From NCBI GenBank assembly GCA_948956705.1, contig CARCZS010000001.1, positions 180,094-244,093 on the forward strand: a DNA stretch of 64,000 bases, written 5' to 3'. The stretch is from an uncultured Phocaeicola sp. (GTDB lineage: Bacteria > Bacteroidota > Bacteroidia > Bacteroidales > Bacteroidaceae). A program made the position numbers and the translations under genes. Positions 54,772-63,023 of the stretch are shown here, piece by piece (positions within the stretch are counted from its first letter, which is position 1; each line of letters starts with the position of its first letter). Below the pieces are notes generated by a model. The model had not been told where the DNA came from. It did no database searches and saw nothing but the letters and a program-made list of their open reading frames with translations.

Positions 54772-55518
54772 TCAAACAATGTATTTTGATAAGATATTCT
54801 CATCAATTTCAATCTTGTGCCGTCCTGTGGTTGTACGCAGATTCTTCCTAATAGTATCAAATGTTGAATTAGTAAACCACTCTGCGAATGTCACCATTAC
54901 GAATGATGTAGTCATATCTCCACCTATATTATATTGAAAAGCGATATTCCAAGCAAAGTTCTTCAACGAGATTTGAGTGAGGGAGGTACGCTTCTTGATA
55001 TGAATTTCGGTTGCAGAAAGCACTTGACGGTTAGCTGCAAAATAGCGGACAGATTCGCATATTTGGTAAATCTCTGTTTCCTCCAAATCAAAACGCTTAA
55101 ATATATCTCGTGTGTATCTTAGGATAGCATTCAACTTTTCATCTTCTTCTCGTTCTTTTTGCCATTGGTATTGTTGCTGCTCACGTTGGTATTCATAATG
55201 AAATAGCTCCATTCGCTTCTTCTGGACTTCTTTACAGTTTGAGGTAGGTGAATATGCTAAAGGCTGTATCTTTTTACTCACACACTTTTTGATAGATATT
55301 AGAAGTGATGGAGGAATTGCATCAACAATATACCTTGCTGAGATACAGCAAAGATGGTATAGTAGTTTTTGTATGACATATCCGATGACCATAACTAATG
55401 GAATCAAACTCATTCGTATTCCAAGCATATTGCATACTTGAAACGCTACCATCGAAGCTAATAGCACCATAGTAACCTCGATTATCAGAGAGTGAAGTAT
55501 ATATTGTTTTTGCTTCAT
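54772..55518 (-). CDS. Two-helix membrane protein with coiled coil, unknown
   Basis: The 248-residue protein has two N-terminal membrane segments (about 9-30 and 36-58), a charged coiled coil rich in Gln and Glu (about 98-130, YEYQREQQQYQWQKEREEDE) and a C-terminal soluble domain with FAANRQVLSATEIHIKK and NFAWNIAFQYNIG. I do not recognise it. It lies at the right end of element A, upstream of the HTH and restriction genes in the same direction, so it may belong to the cargo. Confidence 0.65.
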   Translation of the reverse strand: MKQKQYILHSLIIEVTMVLLASMVAFQVCNMLGIRMSLIPLVMVIGYVIQKLLYHLCCISARYIVDAIPPSLLISIKKCVSKKIQPLAYSPTSNCKEVQKKRMELFHYEYQREQQQYQWQKEREEDEKLNAILRYTRDIFKRFDLEETEIYQICESVRYFAANRQVLSATEIHIKKRTSLTQISLKNFAWNIAFQYNIGGDMTTSFVMVTFAEWFTNSTFDTIRKNLRTTTGRHKIEIDENILSKYIV

Positions 55519-55543
55519 ACCTATTGTTGTTTATTTCGCAATG

Positions 55544-55551
55544 CAAAGATA
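55544..55551 (-). promoter_or_regulatory. -7 element of the two-helix membrane protein gene
   Basis: TATCTTTG on the minus strand, 25 bp before the ATG. Confidence 0.5.
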
Positions 55552-55765
55552 CAACACATTTTCATAGAAAACGAAAGATAAAAATAGGTACAATTTTGCA
55601 AATCAATGGTTTATGAAAAGAAAATCCAAACAAATGCAAATATCCAAGGCGAAATGAAAGCATCTGCAAACAAAAGAAAATACTTAAATAAAGTTAAAGT
55701 TATATTATGCGTTTATTGAGCATACAAAACACCCCATAAGATTATGCTTTGGTTATAAAATAGCC

Positions 55766-55777
55766 ATATTTGTACCA
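55766..55777. other. Right attachment site of element A (attR)
   Basis: ATATTTGTACCA, identical to 33073-33084. Flanks on either side differ from the left end beyond this core. Confidence 0.65.
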
Positions 55778-55955
55778 AGCATAATGTAATAAACTGATAT
55801 ACAATTGTGATTATATTTGAGGAAGTCAAATGATTCCGATAAGGAAACAGATAATAAACAATAAGCAAAAGCGTGCAGCTCAATGAGTTGCACGCTTTTT
55901 GCGTTTATGGGGTTCATGGTTGCTATGTGTTTTCTATGGGCTTTTTTATCTCTTA
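55778..55955. other. Chromosomal spacer between elements A and B
   Basis: No gene is seen. A strong hairpin lies at 55865-55903 (GCGTGCAGCTCA pairs with TGAGTTGCACGC, flanked by A- and T-runs), probably a bidirectional terminator. Its CTCAATGAG loop resembles that of the dnaK terminator. Confidence 0.5.
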
Positions 55956-55975
55956 TTTGCGACATGTTTGCGACA
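55956..55975. other. Left attachment site candidate of element B
   Basis: TTTGCGACA occurs twice, 11 bp apart (55956-55964, 55967-55975). The spacing matches the TTGTACC pair at the left end of element A, and both are followed by AAAAGTAGATAA. The right partner should lie beyond the window. Confidence 0.5.
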
Positions 55976-55981
55976 AGACAA

Positions 55982-56055
55982 AAAAGTAGATAATGTGGTA
56001 CTTAATCACACTTATACATACTAATACATACTAATACATACTTAAAAGTAGATAA
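55982..56055 (+). repeat. Repeat cluster before the element B regulator
   Basis: AAAAGTAGATAA at 55982-55993 and 56044-56055 brackets three tandem decamers of CTAATACATA type (56011-56040; the first unit has one change). The same 12-mer occurs once at the left end of element A (33102-33113). These could be arm-type integrase or regulator sites. Confidence 0.6.
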
Positions 56056-56056
56056 C

Positions 56057-56620
56057 ATGCCAACAATCGGATTTGAAATCAAACGGAAGTGCAAGGTCTG
56101 CGGCAAAGTGTTTGTCGCAAAAACACTTGACAGTCACTATTGTTCCCCTAAATGTGGTAAAGTGGCTTGGAAACGCAAAAAGGATGCAAAGGATAGAAAC
56201 GCGAAGTTAGAAGCCATTGCCCAACAAGTATCAGACATCAGAGAGTACATTTCTGTAAAGGAAGCCGTCGCTATGTTCGGGGTGGAACGTAGCACTCTGT
56301 ATCGCCTGATTAAATTGGGACGTATTCCAACTATCAATATGGGTACAAGGCTCACACGTATCAAACGCTCTGAAATGGAACGGCTTTTTCTAAACAGATC
56401 GGAAAGTATTGCGGAGAAAGAAAAGCCTGCTCCTAAAATATACAGCTTAGAGCCGGAGGATTGCTATACCATTACTGAGATTTGTGAGAAGTACCATATT
56501 AATGACAGTTCAGTATGGGCACATGTTAGAAAATACTCTATTCCCTCAAGACAAATAGGAAATTATGTGTATGTACCCAAGCAAGAAATTGATAATCTAT
56601 ATAAGTCAGAAGTAGAATGA
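56057..56620 (+). CDS. Zinc-finger/double helix-turn-helix regulator (element B)
   Basis: The 187-residue protein is a clear homologue of the element A protein at 33172-33732. It has the N-terminal Cys pairs CKVCGKVF...YCSPKC, a first HTH SVKEAVAMFGVERSTLYRLIK and a second ITEICEKYHINDSSVWAHVRKY. It overlaps the integrase gene by 4 bp (ATGA). As in A, it may set the direction of recombination or control the integrase. Confidence 0.8.
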   Translation: MPTIGFEIKRKCKVCGKVFVAKTLDSHYCSPKCGKVAWKRKKDAKDRNAKLEAIAQQVSDIREYISVKEAVAMFGVERSTLYRLIKLGRIPTINMGTRLTRIKRSEMERLFLNRSESIAEKEKPAPKIYSLEPEDCYTITEICEKYHINDSSVWAHVRKYSIPSRQIGNYVYVPKQEIDNLYKSEVE

Positions 56621-57879
56621 AGAAAGCATTACCAAATACCAAAGTGACCGTCAAACTCAGAAGGTCGAATTATAAAGAAGAGTGGTATCTGATTATAGAA
56701 TCATACCCAGTTTATAAGCGAGGTTCTAAACGGGCAAGCCGTGTGGTGGAATCCATTAACCGGACTATATCCACGCCTGTTTGGGACAAATCGTCCATTG
56801 CACGTATTTTGCCAGATGGAACATTCAACTATAAGCCTAAGCGTGATTTGAATGGGATTATCCAATGCCGTTCAACGATAGACCAAGAGGCTTGTATCTA
56901 TGCTGACAATGTCCGTAAGTTACGCCAACACGAATACGATAGTGCCATCCTTTACACTGATAAGGAAAACGAAATCGCTGCACAGAATGAGCGGAGCGAA
57001 CAGGATTTTATCAAGTATTTCAATGGTATTATAAGCACACGTCATCCCAATAGTTCCGATTCGATTATAGTCAACTGGAGGCGTGTAGGCGAATTATTGA
57101 AAATGTATTCACAAGGGCAGCCAATTCCATTCAAGGCGATTTCCGTTAAACTGCTTGAAGATATAAAGATGTTCCTTCTCCGTGCCCCAATGGGAGGGAA
57201 TAAGAAAGGTACTATCTCACAAAACACGGCATCGACTTATTTCTCTATACTCAAAGCCGGATTAAAACAGGCATTCATTGATGAATATCTGACCGTTGAT
57301 ATAAGTGCGAAAGTAAAGGGAATAACAAACATAGAGAAACCTCGTGTTGCGCTTACCATGAATGAAGTGCAGATGTTGGTTGATACTCCTTGCAAGGATG
57401 ATGTTTTGAAACGTGCGTTCTTGTTCTCTATTCTCACTGGATTGCGGCATAGTGATATTCAAACTTTGAAATGGAAACAAATTCAGCAAACAAGCAAGGG
57501 CACATGGCAGGCAGTCGTAATTCAGCAAAAGACAAAAAGGCCCGATTACAAGCCTGTCATTCAACAAGCACTTCAACTATGCGGCATACGTCCAGACGAT
57601 GATGAAGCACTTGTTTTTGAAGGATTGACTGATGCCTCTTGGATTTCTCGCCCGTTGAAAGTCTGGATAGAAGTTTCCGGTATCAAGAAGCACATCACCT
57701 TCCATTGTGGCCGCCATAGCTACGCTTCGCTGTTGTTGGAAAATGGAGTTGACATATACACCATCAAGTCTTTGATGGGACATACTAACGTCAAAACCAC
57801 GCAGATTTATACGCATATCGTAAACGAACAAAAAGAGAAAGCCGCCAATACGCTGCATATAGAAAATTTGGATTTATAG
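56617..57879 (+). CDS. Tyrosine integrase of element B
   Basis: The 420-residue integrase has catalytic motifs LTGLRHSD (Arg), HCGRHSY (His/Arg), LMGHTNVKT (His) and TTQIYTH (Tyr). It is closely related over its length to the element A enzyme (MKKALxNTxVxVKLR at the N-terminus of both), yet the two proposed attachment cores differ (TTTGCGACA versus TTTGTACC). It is coupled to the upstream regulator. Confidence 0.95.
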   Translation: MKKALPNTKVTVKLRRSNYKEEWYLIIESYPVYKRGSKRASRVVESINRTISTPVWDKSSIARILPDGTFNYKPKRDLNGIIQCRSTIDQEACIYADNVRKLRQHEYDSAILYTDKENEIAAQNERSEQDFIKYFNGIISTRHPNSSDSIIVNWRRVGELLKMYSQGQPIPFKAISVKLLEDIKMFLLRAPMGGNKKGTISQNTASTYFSILKAGLKQAFIDEYLTVDISAKVKGITNIEKPRVALTMNEVQMLVDTPCKDDVLKRAFLFSILTGLRHSDIQTLKWKQIQQTSKGTWQAVVIQQKTKRPDYKPVIQQALQLCGIRPDDDEALVFEGLTDASWISRPLKVWIEVSGIKKHITFHCGRHSYASLLLENGVDIYTIKSLMGHTNVKTTQIYTHIVNEQKEKAANTLHIENLDL

Positions 57880-58191
57880 GTTGTGGTGGTTGTATCCACC
57901 ATTGAGCACCAATGACTTATGTAATACCAATCATATACTTACCACCGTTTACCCCTCATGAAGCATCGGCTTTTTGAGGGGTATTTTGTTGCATAGAGGC
58001 TTTCGATAAGGAATGTGTTAGTCTAAACAGTCGTTTATTCCCCTTTTATTATGTCTTCCAATAAATTCTCGTATTAATGAAACTTAAATCTGTTAGTGGT
58101 AAATGAACGGTTGATTGGTGGCGGTCAAGCACCTATTTAGCACCTATAAGCATCCCTATACTTTTGCGGTATCAACTTAAATACGAAGAAA
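57880..58191. other. Non-coding stretch with terminator and promoter
   Basis: A terminator hairpin pairs ACCCCTCA (57951-57958) with TGAGGGGT (57975-57982), followed by ATTTTGTT. A -7 element TACTTTTG lies at 58159-58166 for the excisionase-like gene. In element A the same interval holds the MBL/membrane cargo. Confidence 0.6.
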
Positions 58192-58545
58192 ATGGCTTAT
58201 AAAGTAAATTCGTTGGAGGAGATGCCGAATGCGTTGTCCTACTTGATTGAGTCCGTAGAAGTACTACAAACCAAAGTAAATGCCTTGCAGCATAAGCAGG
58301 CAAGTAATTCACCCAAGTGGATGGATATAGACGAGCTTTGCGCTTATCTACCATCGCATCCAGCCAAGCAAACGGTTTATGGATGGGTATCAACCAAACA
58401 GATTCCCGTACATAAAATAAATAAAGCGTTGGCTTTTCTGCAATCTGAGATTGACGATTGGTTGAAGAACAAATCGCATAAGACACAGGATGACTTAATG
58501 GAAGAAGCCAAACGATTTGTCGAATCTAAAAAGATTATCAGATGA
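58192..58545 (+). CDS. Excisionase-like helix-turn-helix protein (element B)
   Basis: The 117-residue counterpart of 37588-37947 has a coiled coil (about 15-38) and then the HTH WMDIDELCAYLPSHPAKQTVYGW and ALAFLQSEIDDWL. The shared SHPAxQTVYGW block marks the family. It overlaps the next gene by 4 bp and probably works in replication or excision of the element. Confidence 0.8.
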   Translation: MAYKVNSLEEMPNALSYLIESVEVLQTKVNALQHKQASNSPKWMDIDELCAYLPSHPAKQTVYGWVSTKQIPVHKINKALAFLQSEIDDWLKNKSHKTQDDLMEEAKRFVESKKIIR

Positions 58546-59141
58546 TGGAAATGACAGACTATTGTTTTTCATTCTTTCGCAAGCCCATTCAAAACATCGA
58601 ACCGATGAGGGCTATAGGTATTGTGGATGCGTATCGTTATATCATCGGACATTATGCCCAACCACAAACCGAGAACCTTCGGCAGATGCAGTCCTCTCCC
58701 GAAGCCAAAAGGTACAAAGCCACCCATTTTGACTATTGTACTTTTTCGGGATTATTCCGAAAACGGAATGAAAAGGAACTGATTATGCACTCAGGATTGA
58801 TGTGTTTGGATTTCGATCATGTGAAGAACATTGGGGAGTTAAAACAACAATTACTCAACCATGAGTATTTTGATACGGAACTGTTATTTGTCAGTCCATC
58901 CGGTAATGGATTGAAGTGGATAATACCTGTTGACTTGAAAGGCTGGAAACATTCCCGGTACTTCAAGGCTGTTGCCAACTGCATCAAAGCGACAGGTTTG
59001 CCATTAGTGGATATGTCCGGCAGTGATGTGGCTCGTTCATGCTTCTTACCCTACGACCCACAAGCATATATTAACCATAAATACAAAAATGATGTCGAAG
59101 AAAATCTTTTCCGCCCAAGATTGGGAGAATGTCCCTTCTGA
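58542..59141 (+). CDS. VirE-N/BT4734-type primase-associated protein
   Basis: The 199-residue protein matches the VirE N-terminal/BT4734-like domain: CTFSGLFRKRNEKELIMHSGLMCLDFDHV, FVSPSGNGLKWIIPVDL and MSGSDVARSCFLPYDP. These are archaeo-eukaryotic-primase-like modules placed before helicases in Bacteroides elements; LDFDH is the likely metal site. Its 3' end overlaps the start of the DUF3987 gene by 50 bp in another frame, so the two may be a split form of a single primase-helicase. Confidence 0.82.
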   Translation: MMEMTDYCFSFFRKPIQNIEPMRAIGIVDAYRYIIGHYAQPQTENLRQMQSSPEAKRYKATHFDYCTFSGLFRKRNEKELIMHSGLMCLDFDHVKNIGELKQQLLNHEYFDTELLFVSPSGNGLKWIIPVDLKGWKHSRYFKAVANCIKATGLPLVDMSGSDVARSCFLPYDPQAYINHKYKNDVEENLFRPRLGECPF

Positions 59142-60894
59142 AATACAACAGGCACATACACCAAGTATTACCCTTATATATAATAAGGTAAAGGAAGATG
59201 TGGAATGTGTTGTTCGGGAGATAGAGCAGCGTGCCATTGATATAGCATCCAGTTATAAAGATTGGGTGGAGTTGGGCTTTGCGCTTGTGGATGGATTGGG
59301 AGAAAACGGACGGGAGTATTATCACCGCATCAGCAGGTTTTACCCTGCCTATAAAAGGGAAAAAACGGACAAACAATATACGTATTGTCTGCACTCCAAA
59401 GGACAAGGCATTACTATCCGCTCTTTCTTCCATTTGGCAAATCAAGCCGGAATCTCATTGGCTCCGTTCAGTAAAGAGCATTTATCCATTTTACCAAATA
59501 TCCAAAATGGAAAAACGGGTAAATGGATAAAATCAGAAGAAGAACTTCCTGTATTTCCTGAATGTGTGTTTGAGCATCTTCCTCCTTTTCTAAATGAGGT
59601 TGTCAATAATTCCATTTCAGTAGATGACCGTGATACGATATTAATCGGGGCTATTGTGTGTTTGTCGGTATGCTTTCATAATGTTTGTGGCGTGTACGAT
59701 GAACGCATTGTTTATCCGAATCTATATCTGTTCGTGGTGGCAGATGCCGGTATGGGAAAAGGAGCATTGACCTTATGCCGAGAATTGGTAGCTCCCATTA
59801 ACCGTAATTTGCATGAACTTTCAAAGCGGATGGAACAGGAATACAAAGAAGCGATGAGCGCTTATATCAAAGGTAAGAAAACTGATGAAATGACTATGCC
59901 AACAGAACCGCCCATGCGTATGCTCGTCATTCCTGCCAATAGTAGCGCAAGTTCTTTCTTGAAGATATTGGGGGATAATGACGGAATCGGGCTGTTGTTT
60001 GAATCGGAAGGTGACACGTTAAGCCAGACTTTAAAGTCGGATTACGGCAATTATTCCGATGTGTTGCGAAAGGCATTTCATCATGAGCTGGTAAGTTTAA
60101 GTCGCCGTAAGGACAGGGAGTATTGCGAAGTAGCTAATCCGAGAGTTTCGGTAGCTTTGGCTGGAACTCCAGAACAGGTAAGAAGATTAATTCCTGATGC
60201 GGAGAACGGATTGATGAGTCGCTTTTGTTTCTATATTATCCGCTTCAAACGAGGTATAAGAAATGTGTTTGCCACAAGCGACATTTCTCAATCCAAGAAT
60301 GCCATGTTCAAACTGTTGGGAGATAAATTCTGCCATTTGCATGAGAATTTTGTACGGCAGGGTAATTATTCCTTTTCTCTTCCCTCTGATTTGCAGGAAC
60401 ACTTTATTGAATATCTCAGTCGGGTGAATGAGGAATGTTGTGACGAAGTGGATAACAAGATGCAAGGAGTAGTCAGACGGATGGGACTGATTGCTTATCG
60501 TATAATGATGGTGTTGACTGCTGTCCGACATTTGGATAATGTGATTCACAAATCTTCTTCTGACGAGACTGTACAATTGGTTTGCCATGAGTTTGACTAT
60601 TCCATAGCCATGAGTATTTGCGACACCCTGCTTTATCATGCCGTATTCATTTATCAGAATTTGTCAGGAAATCAGTCTAAGCGATTCAATGCCGCTTCGC
60701 AAGAGACGGGCGTTTATGCACGAAGGAACACCCTTTATAATATGTTGCCTGACACTTTCACAAAGAAAGATTATGATGCGGCGGTTTTAACTTTGGGCGA
60801 GAATGGAAGTACGGCAAACAAGTGGATAGAGGCCTTTATCAAAGATGGCAAACTAAGCCGAATAGAACAAGGTAAATATAGGAAGATTTTTTGA
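59092..60894 (+). CDS. PriCT/DUF3987 primase-helicase of element B
   Basis: The chosen start is the second of two ATGs at 59089-59094 (MSKKIFSAQDW), giving about 600 residues; an earlier in-frame ATG at 59023 lies deep inside the previous gene. The N-terminal part (about 30-120) is a PriCT-2-like domain (YKDWVELGFALVDGLGENGREY). The DUF3987 ATPase follows, with Walker A VVADAGMGKGAL and AGTPEQVRRLIPDAENGL. It would open the origin and prime replication of the excised circle. Confidence 0.85.
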   Translation: MSKKIFSAQDWENVPSEIQQAHTPSITLIYNKVKEDVECVVREIEQRAIDIASSYKDWVELGFALVDGLGENGREYYHRISRFYPAYKREKTDKQYTYCLHSKGQGITIRSFFHLANQAGISLAPFSKEHLSILPNIQNGKTGKWIKSEEELPVFPECVFEHLPPFLNEVVNNSISVDDRDTILIGAIVCLSVCFHNVCGVYDERIVYPNLYLFVVADAGMGKGALTLCRELVAPINRNLHELSKRMEQEYKEAMSAYIKGKKTDEMTMPTEPPMRMLVIPANSSASSFLKILGDNDGIGLLFESEGDTLSQTLKSDYGNYSDVLRKAFHHELVSLSRRKDREYCEVANPRVSVALAGTPEQVRRLIPDAENGLMSRFCFYIIRFKRGIRNVFATSDISQSKNAMFKLLGDKFCHLHENFVRQGNYSFSLPSDLQEHFIEYLSRVNEECCDEVDNKMQGVVRRMGLIAYRIMMVLTAVRHLDNVIHKSSSDETVQLVCHEFDYSIAMSICDTLLYHAVFIYQNLSGNQSKRFNAASQETGVYARRNTLYNMLPDTFTKKDYDAAVLTLGENGSTANKWIEAFIKDGKLSRIEQGKYRKIF

Positions 60895-60955
60895 GTGGCA
60901 AGTTTGTGTTTTAGTGTCACTAAAACCTAGGCGGCAAGCGGATAGAACTGCCACT
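60894..60955. other. Candidate oriT of element B
   Basis: AGTGGCA (60894-60900) and TGCCACT (60949-60955) form an outer inverted repeat. Inside, GTTTTAGTG (60908-60916) and CACTAAAAC (60918-60926) form a perfect 9-bp palindrome. It lies 41 bp before the relaxosome gene. Confidence 0.5.
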
Positions 60956-60995
60956 CTCAAAAAATCAATTTATGCACATCAAAGTTTAGATAAGT

Positions 60996-61364
60996 ATGAA
61001 GAAAAAGAAACTTGGTGGTCGCCCAAAGTTAGCGAATTACCAGAAACGCACGAAATGTTTCCGGGTAATGTTTACCGAGAACGACTATATCTATATCCAA
61101 TCCAAAGCCCAACAGGCTGGACTGTCTGTCAATGAATTTTGCCATCAGGCTGCAATGGGCTGTGAAATTGGTCAGCGTATCAGTCCGGAAATGGTATCGG
61201 CAATCCGTGACCTTTCCGGTATAGCCAATAATGTCAACCAGATTGCCCATCAGATGCACATCTATGGTTTGGAAGCAGTGAAACAACAATGTTTTTCTAT
61301 TATATCAGAAGTCAGTAGAATTATCACCCAAGTAAAGAATAACAATCATGATAGCGAAGATTAA
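60996..61364 (+). CDS. Relaxosome accessory protein, MobC type (element B)
   Basis: The 122-residue protein has a basic start (MKKKKLGGRPK), a ribbon-helix-helix (CFRVMFTENDYIYIQSKAQQAGL) and the MobC-family phrase DLSGIANNVNQIAHQMHIYG. It would bind oriT beside the relaxase. Its end overlaps the relaxase start by 17 bp. It is only distantly similar to the element A protein, although the position is the same. Confidence 0.88.
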   Translation: MKKKKLGGRPKLANYQKRTKCFRVMFTENDYIYIQSKAQQAGLSVNEFCHQAAMGCEIGQRISPEMVSAIRDLSGIANNVNQIAHQMHIYGLEAVKQQCFSIISEVSRIITQVKNNNHDSED

Positions 61365-62247
61365 AACAAGAGCCGATTTTGGAGGGATAGTAAATTACGC
61401 CAATGATCAAAAGAACAAGAAAAAGAGTGCCATACTTTTAGCATACGAAGGTGTCTGTGCCATCAGCAATAAGACCATAGCCGATTCTTTTCAGATACAA
61501 GCTTCTATGCGTCCGAAAGTAAAAAGTTCGGTGAAACACGTATCACTTGCTTTCTCTCCGCAAGATACCATCCGTTTTTCCGATGATGAAAAAGGAGATA
61601 CACTTATGGTGGAGATTGCCAAGAAATGGATGGAGCAGATGGGGATTAGCAATACCCAATATATCATAGCCAGGCATCATGATACGGAACATCCACATTG
61701 CCATATAGTGTTCAATCGGATAGATAATGACGGTAATCTCATTTCTGATAGCAACGAACGGATACGAAATGCAAAAGTTTGTCGAGCTTTAACCAAAGAA
61801 TATAAACTTTACTTTGCCCTTAAAAACAGCAAAGCCAGAAATAAGAGCCGTTTACGTCCTCATCAATTACGGAAGTATAATCTACGTTCTGCAGCTCTTG
61901 ATGCACTGGCTGTATCTCGCTCATGGAATGATTTTCTTGGCATTCTCAAAGGTCAGGGCATAGATATGCGTTTTAATCATGCTGAGAACTCTGATAAAAT
62001 TCGTGGTATATCCTTTTGTATGGATGAATTTAGCATTGCAGGTTCTAAACTTGACTGTGATTTGAGTTTTAACAGCCTTTGCGTTACGTTGGGCAATGTA
62101 ACTACAGAATTGATTATTCAACCCCATCAGGCCATAACTTCCAGTGGAGGTGGAGGAACAAGCAATGAACAAGGATGGCGAGACGATAAAAACAAGGATA
62201 GCCAAAGAAACGAACCTTTCTATAAACCCTCAAAACGTAGAAGATAA
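61348..62247 (+). CDS. MobA-type relaxase (element B)
   Basis: The 299-residue relaxase has the three-His metal motif HPHCHIVFNRID (His115, His117, His119) and an N-terminal IVNYANDQK with the likely catalytic Tyr. The C-terminus has the glycine-rich SSGGGGTSNEQGWRDDKN seen also in the element A relaxase, then a basic end. It is 100 residues shorter than the A enzyme. It overlaps the next gene by one base. Confidence 0.9.
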   Translation: MIAKIKTRADFGGIVNYANDQKNKKKSAILLAYEGVCAISNKTIADSFQIQASMRPKVKSSVKHVSLAFSPQDTIRFSDDEKGDTLMVEIAKKWMEQMGISNTQYIIARHHDTEHPHCHIVFNRIDNDGNLISDSNERIRNAKVCRALTKEYKLYFALKNSKARNKSRLRPHQLRKYNLRSAALDALAVSRSWNDFLGILKGQGIDMRFNHAENSDKIRGISFCMDEFSIAGSKLDCDLSFNSLCVTLGNVTTELIIQPHQAITSSGGGGTSNEQGWRDDKNKDSQRNEPFYKPSKRRR

Positions 62248-62885
62248 TGAAAGAAGATGTAGTAGCTGCGAATCTTGCAAATTTGCGTCAAAGTATCAGT
62301 GAGCTAAAAGAATGTATTGAAAAACAGAATGCCACTGTTTCTAAATCGGAACAATCTGTAAAAGTGGACTTTGACGAAAAGATCATTTATAATGGAGTCG
62401 CTAAAGGTTTCTGCACTTGTTGGAATGAAGCCTTGTCTGTGGTAAAGAAACATATTTGGAAACAACAGCCGAACACTTTACCATTTTCACTATGGTTCCC
62501 GAAACTCATTGAATTATTCAAGCAGAAGTCCAAACTTCTTGAATATCTTTATCGGCACGTTTGCGATTACAATCTCAATCGTATGACTATTGAAGCAAAT
62601 ACGGATTGCATATTAAAACGGCAGGATGAGATACTTGCAAAAATCAATGAATTGAAAAATCCAGTAACCATTATTCCACCCAATATTAATGGGATGTTTA
62701 TACGTGGGCATCATATAAAACTCCAGTATGTTGTGGTCTTTATTGTCGCTATTGTTACATGGGCTATTACTGCTTCTGTTAGCAGTATGAAGTATAAGGA
62801 AGAAAGCTTTGCGTATTATTCGATGTATCGGGCTGTAAAGGAACAATCTGAACTTATATTAAAAAAATGGAGAAACTCAAAATAA
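62247..62885 (+). CDS. Coiled-coil membrane protein of the mobilization unit (element B)
   Basis: The 212-residue protein has an N-terminal coiled coil (about 5-40), a central helical part and one membrane segment near the C-terminus (about 156-174, LQYVVVFIVAIVTWAITASV). I recognise no family. It occupies the same place as 42354-42932 in element A, which argues for a shared role in mobilization. Confidence 0.7.
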   Translation: MKEDVVAANLANLRQSISELKECIEKQNATVSKSEQSVKVDFDEKIIYNGVAKGFCTCWNEALSVVKKHIWKQQPNTLPFSLWFPKLIELFKQKSKLLEYLYRHVCDYNLNRMTIEANTDCILKRQDEILAKINELKNPVTIIPPNINGMFIRGHHIKLQYVVVFIVAIVTWAITASVSSMKYKEESFAYYSMYRAVKEQSELILKKWRNSK

Positions 62886-62946
62886 AGAAATAGCATTTGT
62901 TGCATATAAAAAATACTGCTTATTAAGGATTTATTCTTTTATATTC

Positions 62947-62998
62947 TTATAGAATATGGCTAAAAGGATTTTTCTTGTTATTATGGGATATTCTATAA
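62947..62998. repeat. 11-bp inverted repeat before the serine invertase gene
   Basis: TTATAGAATAT (62947-62957) and ATATTCTATAA (62988-62998) are perfect complements 30 bp apart. ATATTC at 62941-62946 gives a further half-site. The pair ends 25 bp before the invertase ATG. Confidence 0.6.
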
Positions 62999-63023
62999 AG
63001 TATAAATAATAAAAAATAAAATT

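Larger units (their letters stand above)
33073..55777. mobile_element. Element A: mobilizable integrative element with restriction and other cargo
   Basis: The element is bounded by the direct repeat ATATTTGTACCA (33073-33084 and 55766-55777), giving about 22.7 kb. The integrase operon starts 95 bp inside the left end, and the rightmost gene ends about 250 bp before the right repeat. The backbone is regulator, integrase, excisionase-like protein, DUF3987 ATPase, TOPRIM primase, relaxosome protein and relaxase; no conjugation (tra) genes are present, so it would need a helper. Cargo is a metallo-beta-lactamase-fold/membrane pair and a type I restriction operon. Boundaries are inferred from the repeat only. 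Confidence 0.75.

Noticed and set aside
55753..55965. Minus-strand 70-codon frame between elements A and B
   Set aside because: It crosses the proposed right end of element A and a strong terminator hairpin, has no start signals and no recognisable family.
56011..56040. Three tandem decamers as a possible CRISPR remnant
   Set aside because: The units are contiguous without spacers and no cas genes exist nearby; they fit binding sites near an integrase better.
60615..60625. TATTTGCGACA, matching the proposed left core of element B
   Set aside because: It lies inside the intact primase-helicase coding sequence of the element, with genes of the same module continuing to the right, so it is not an element end.
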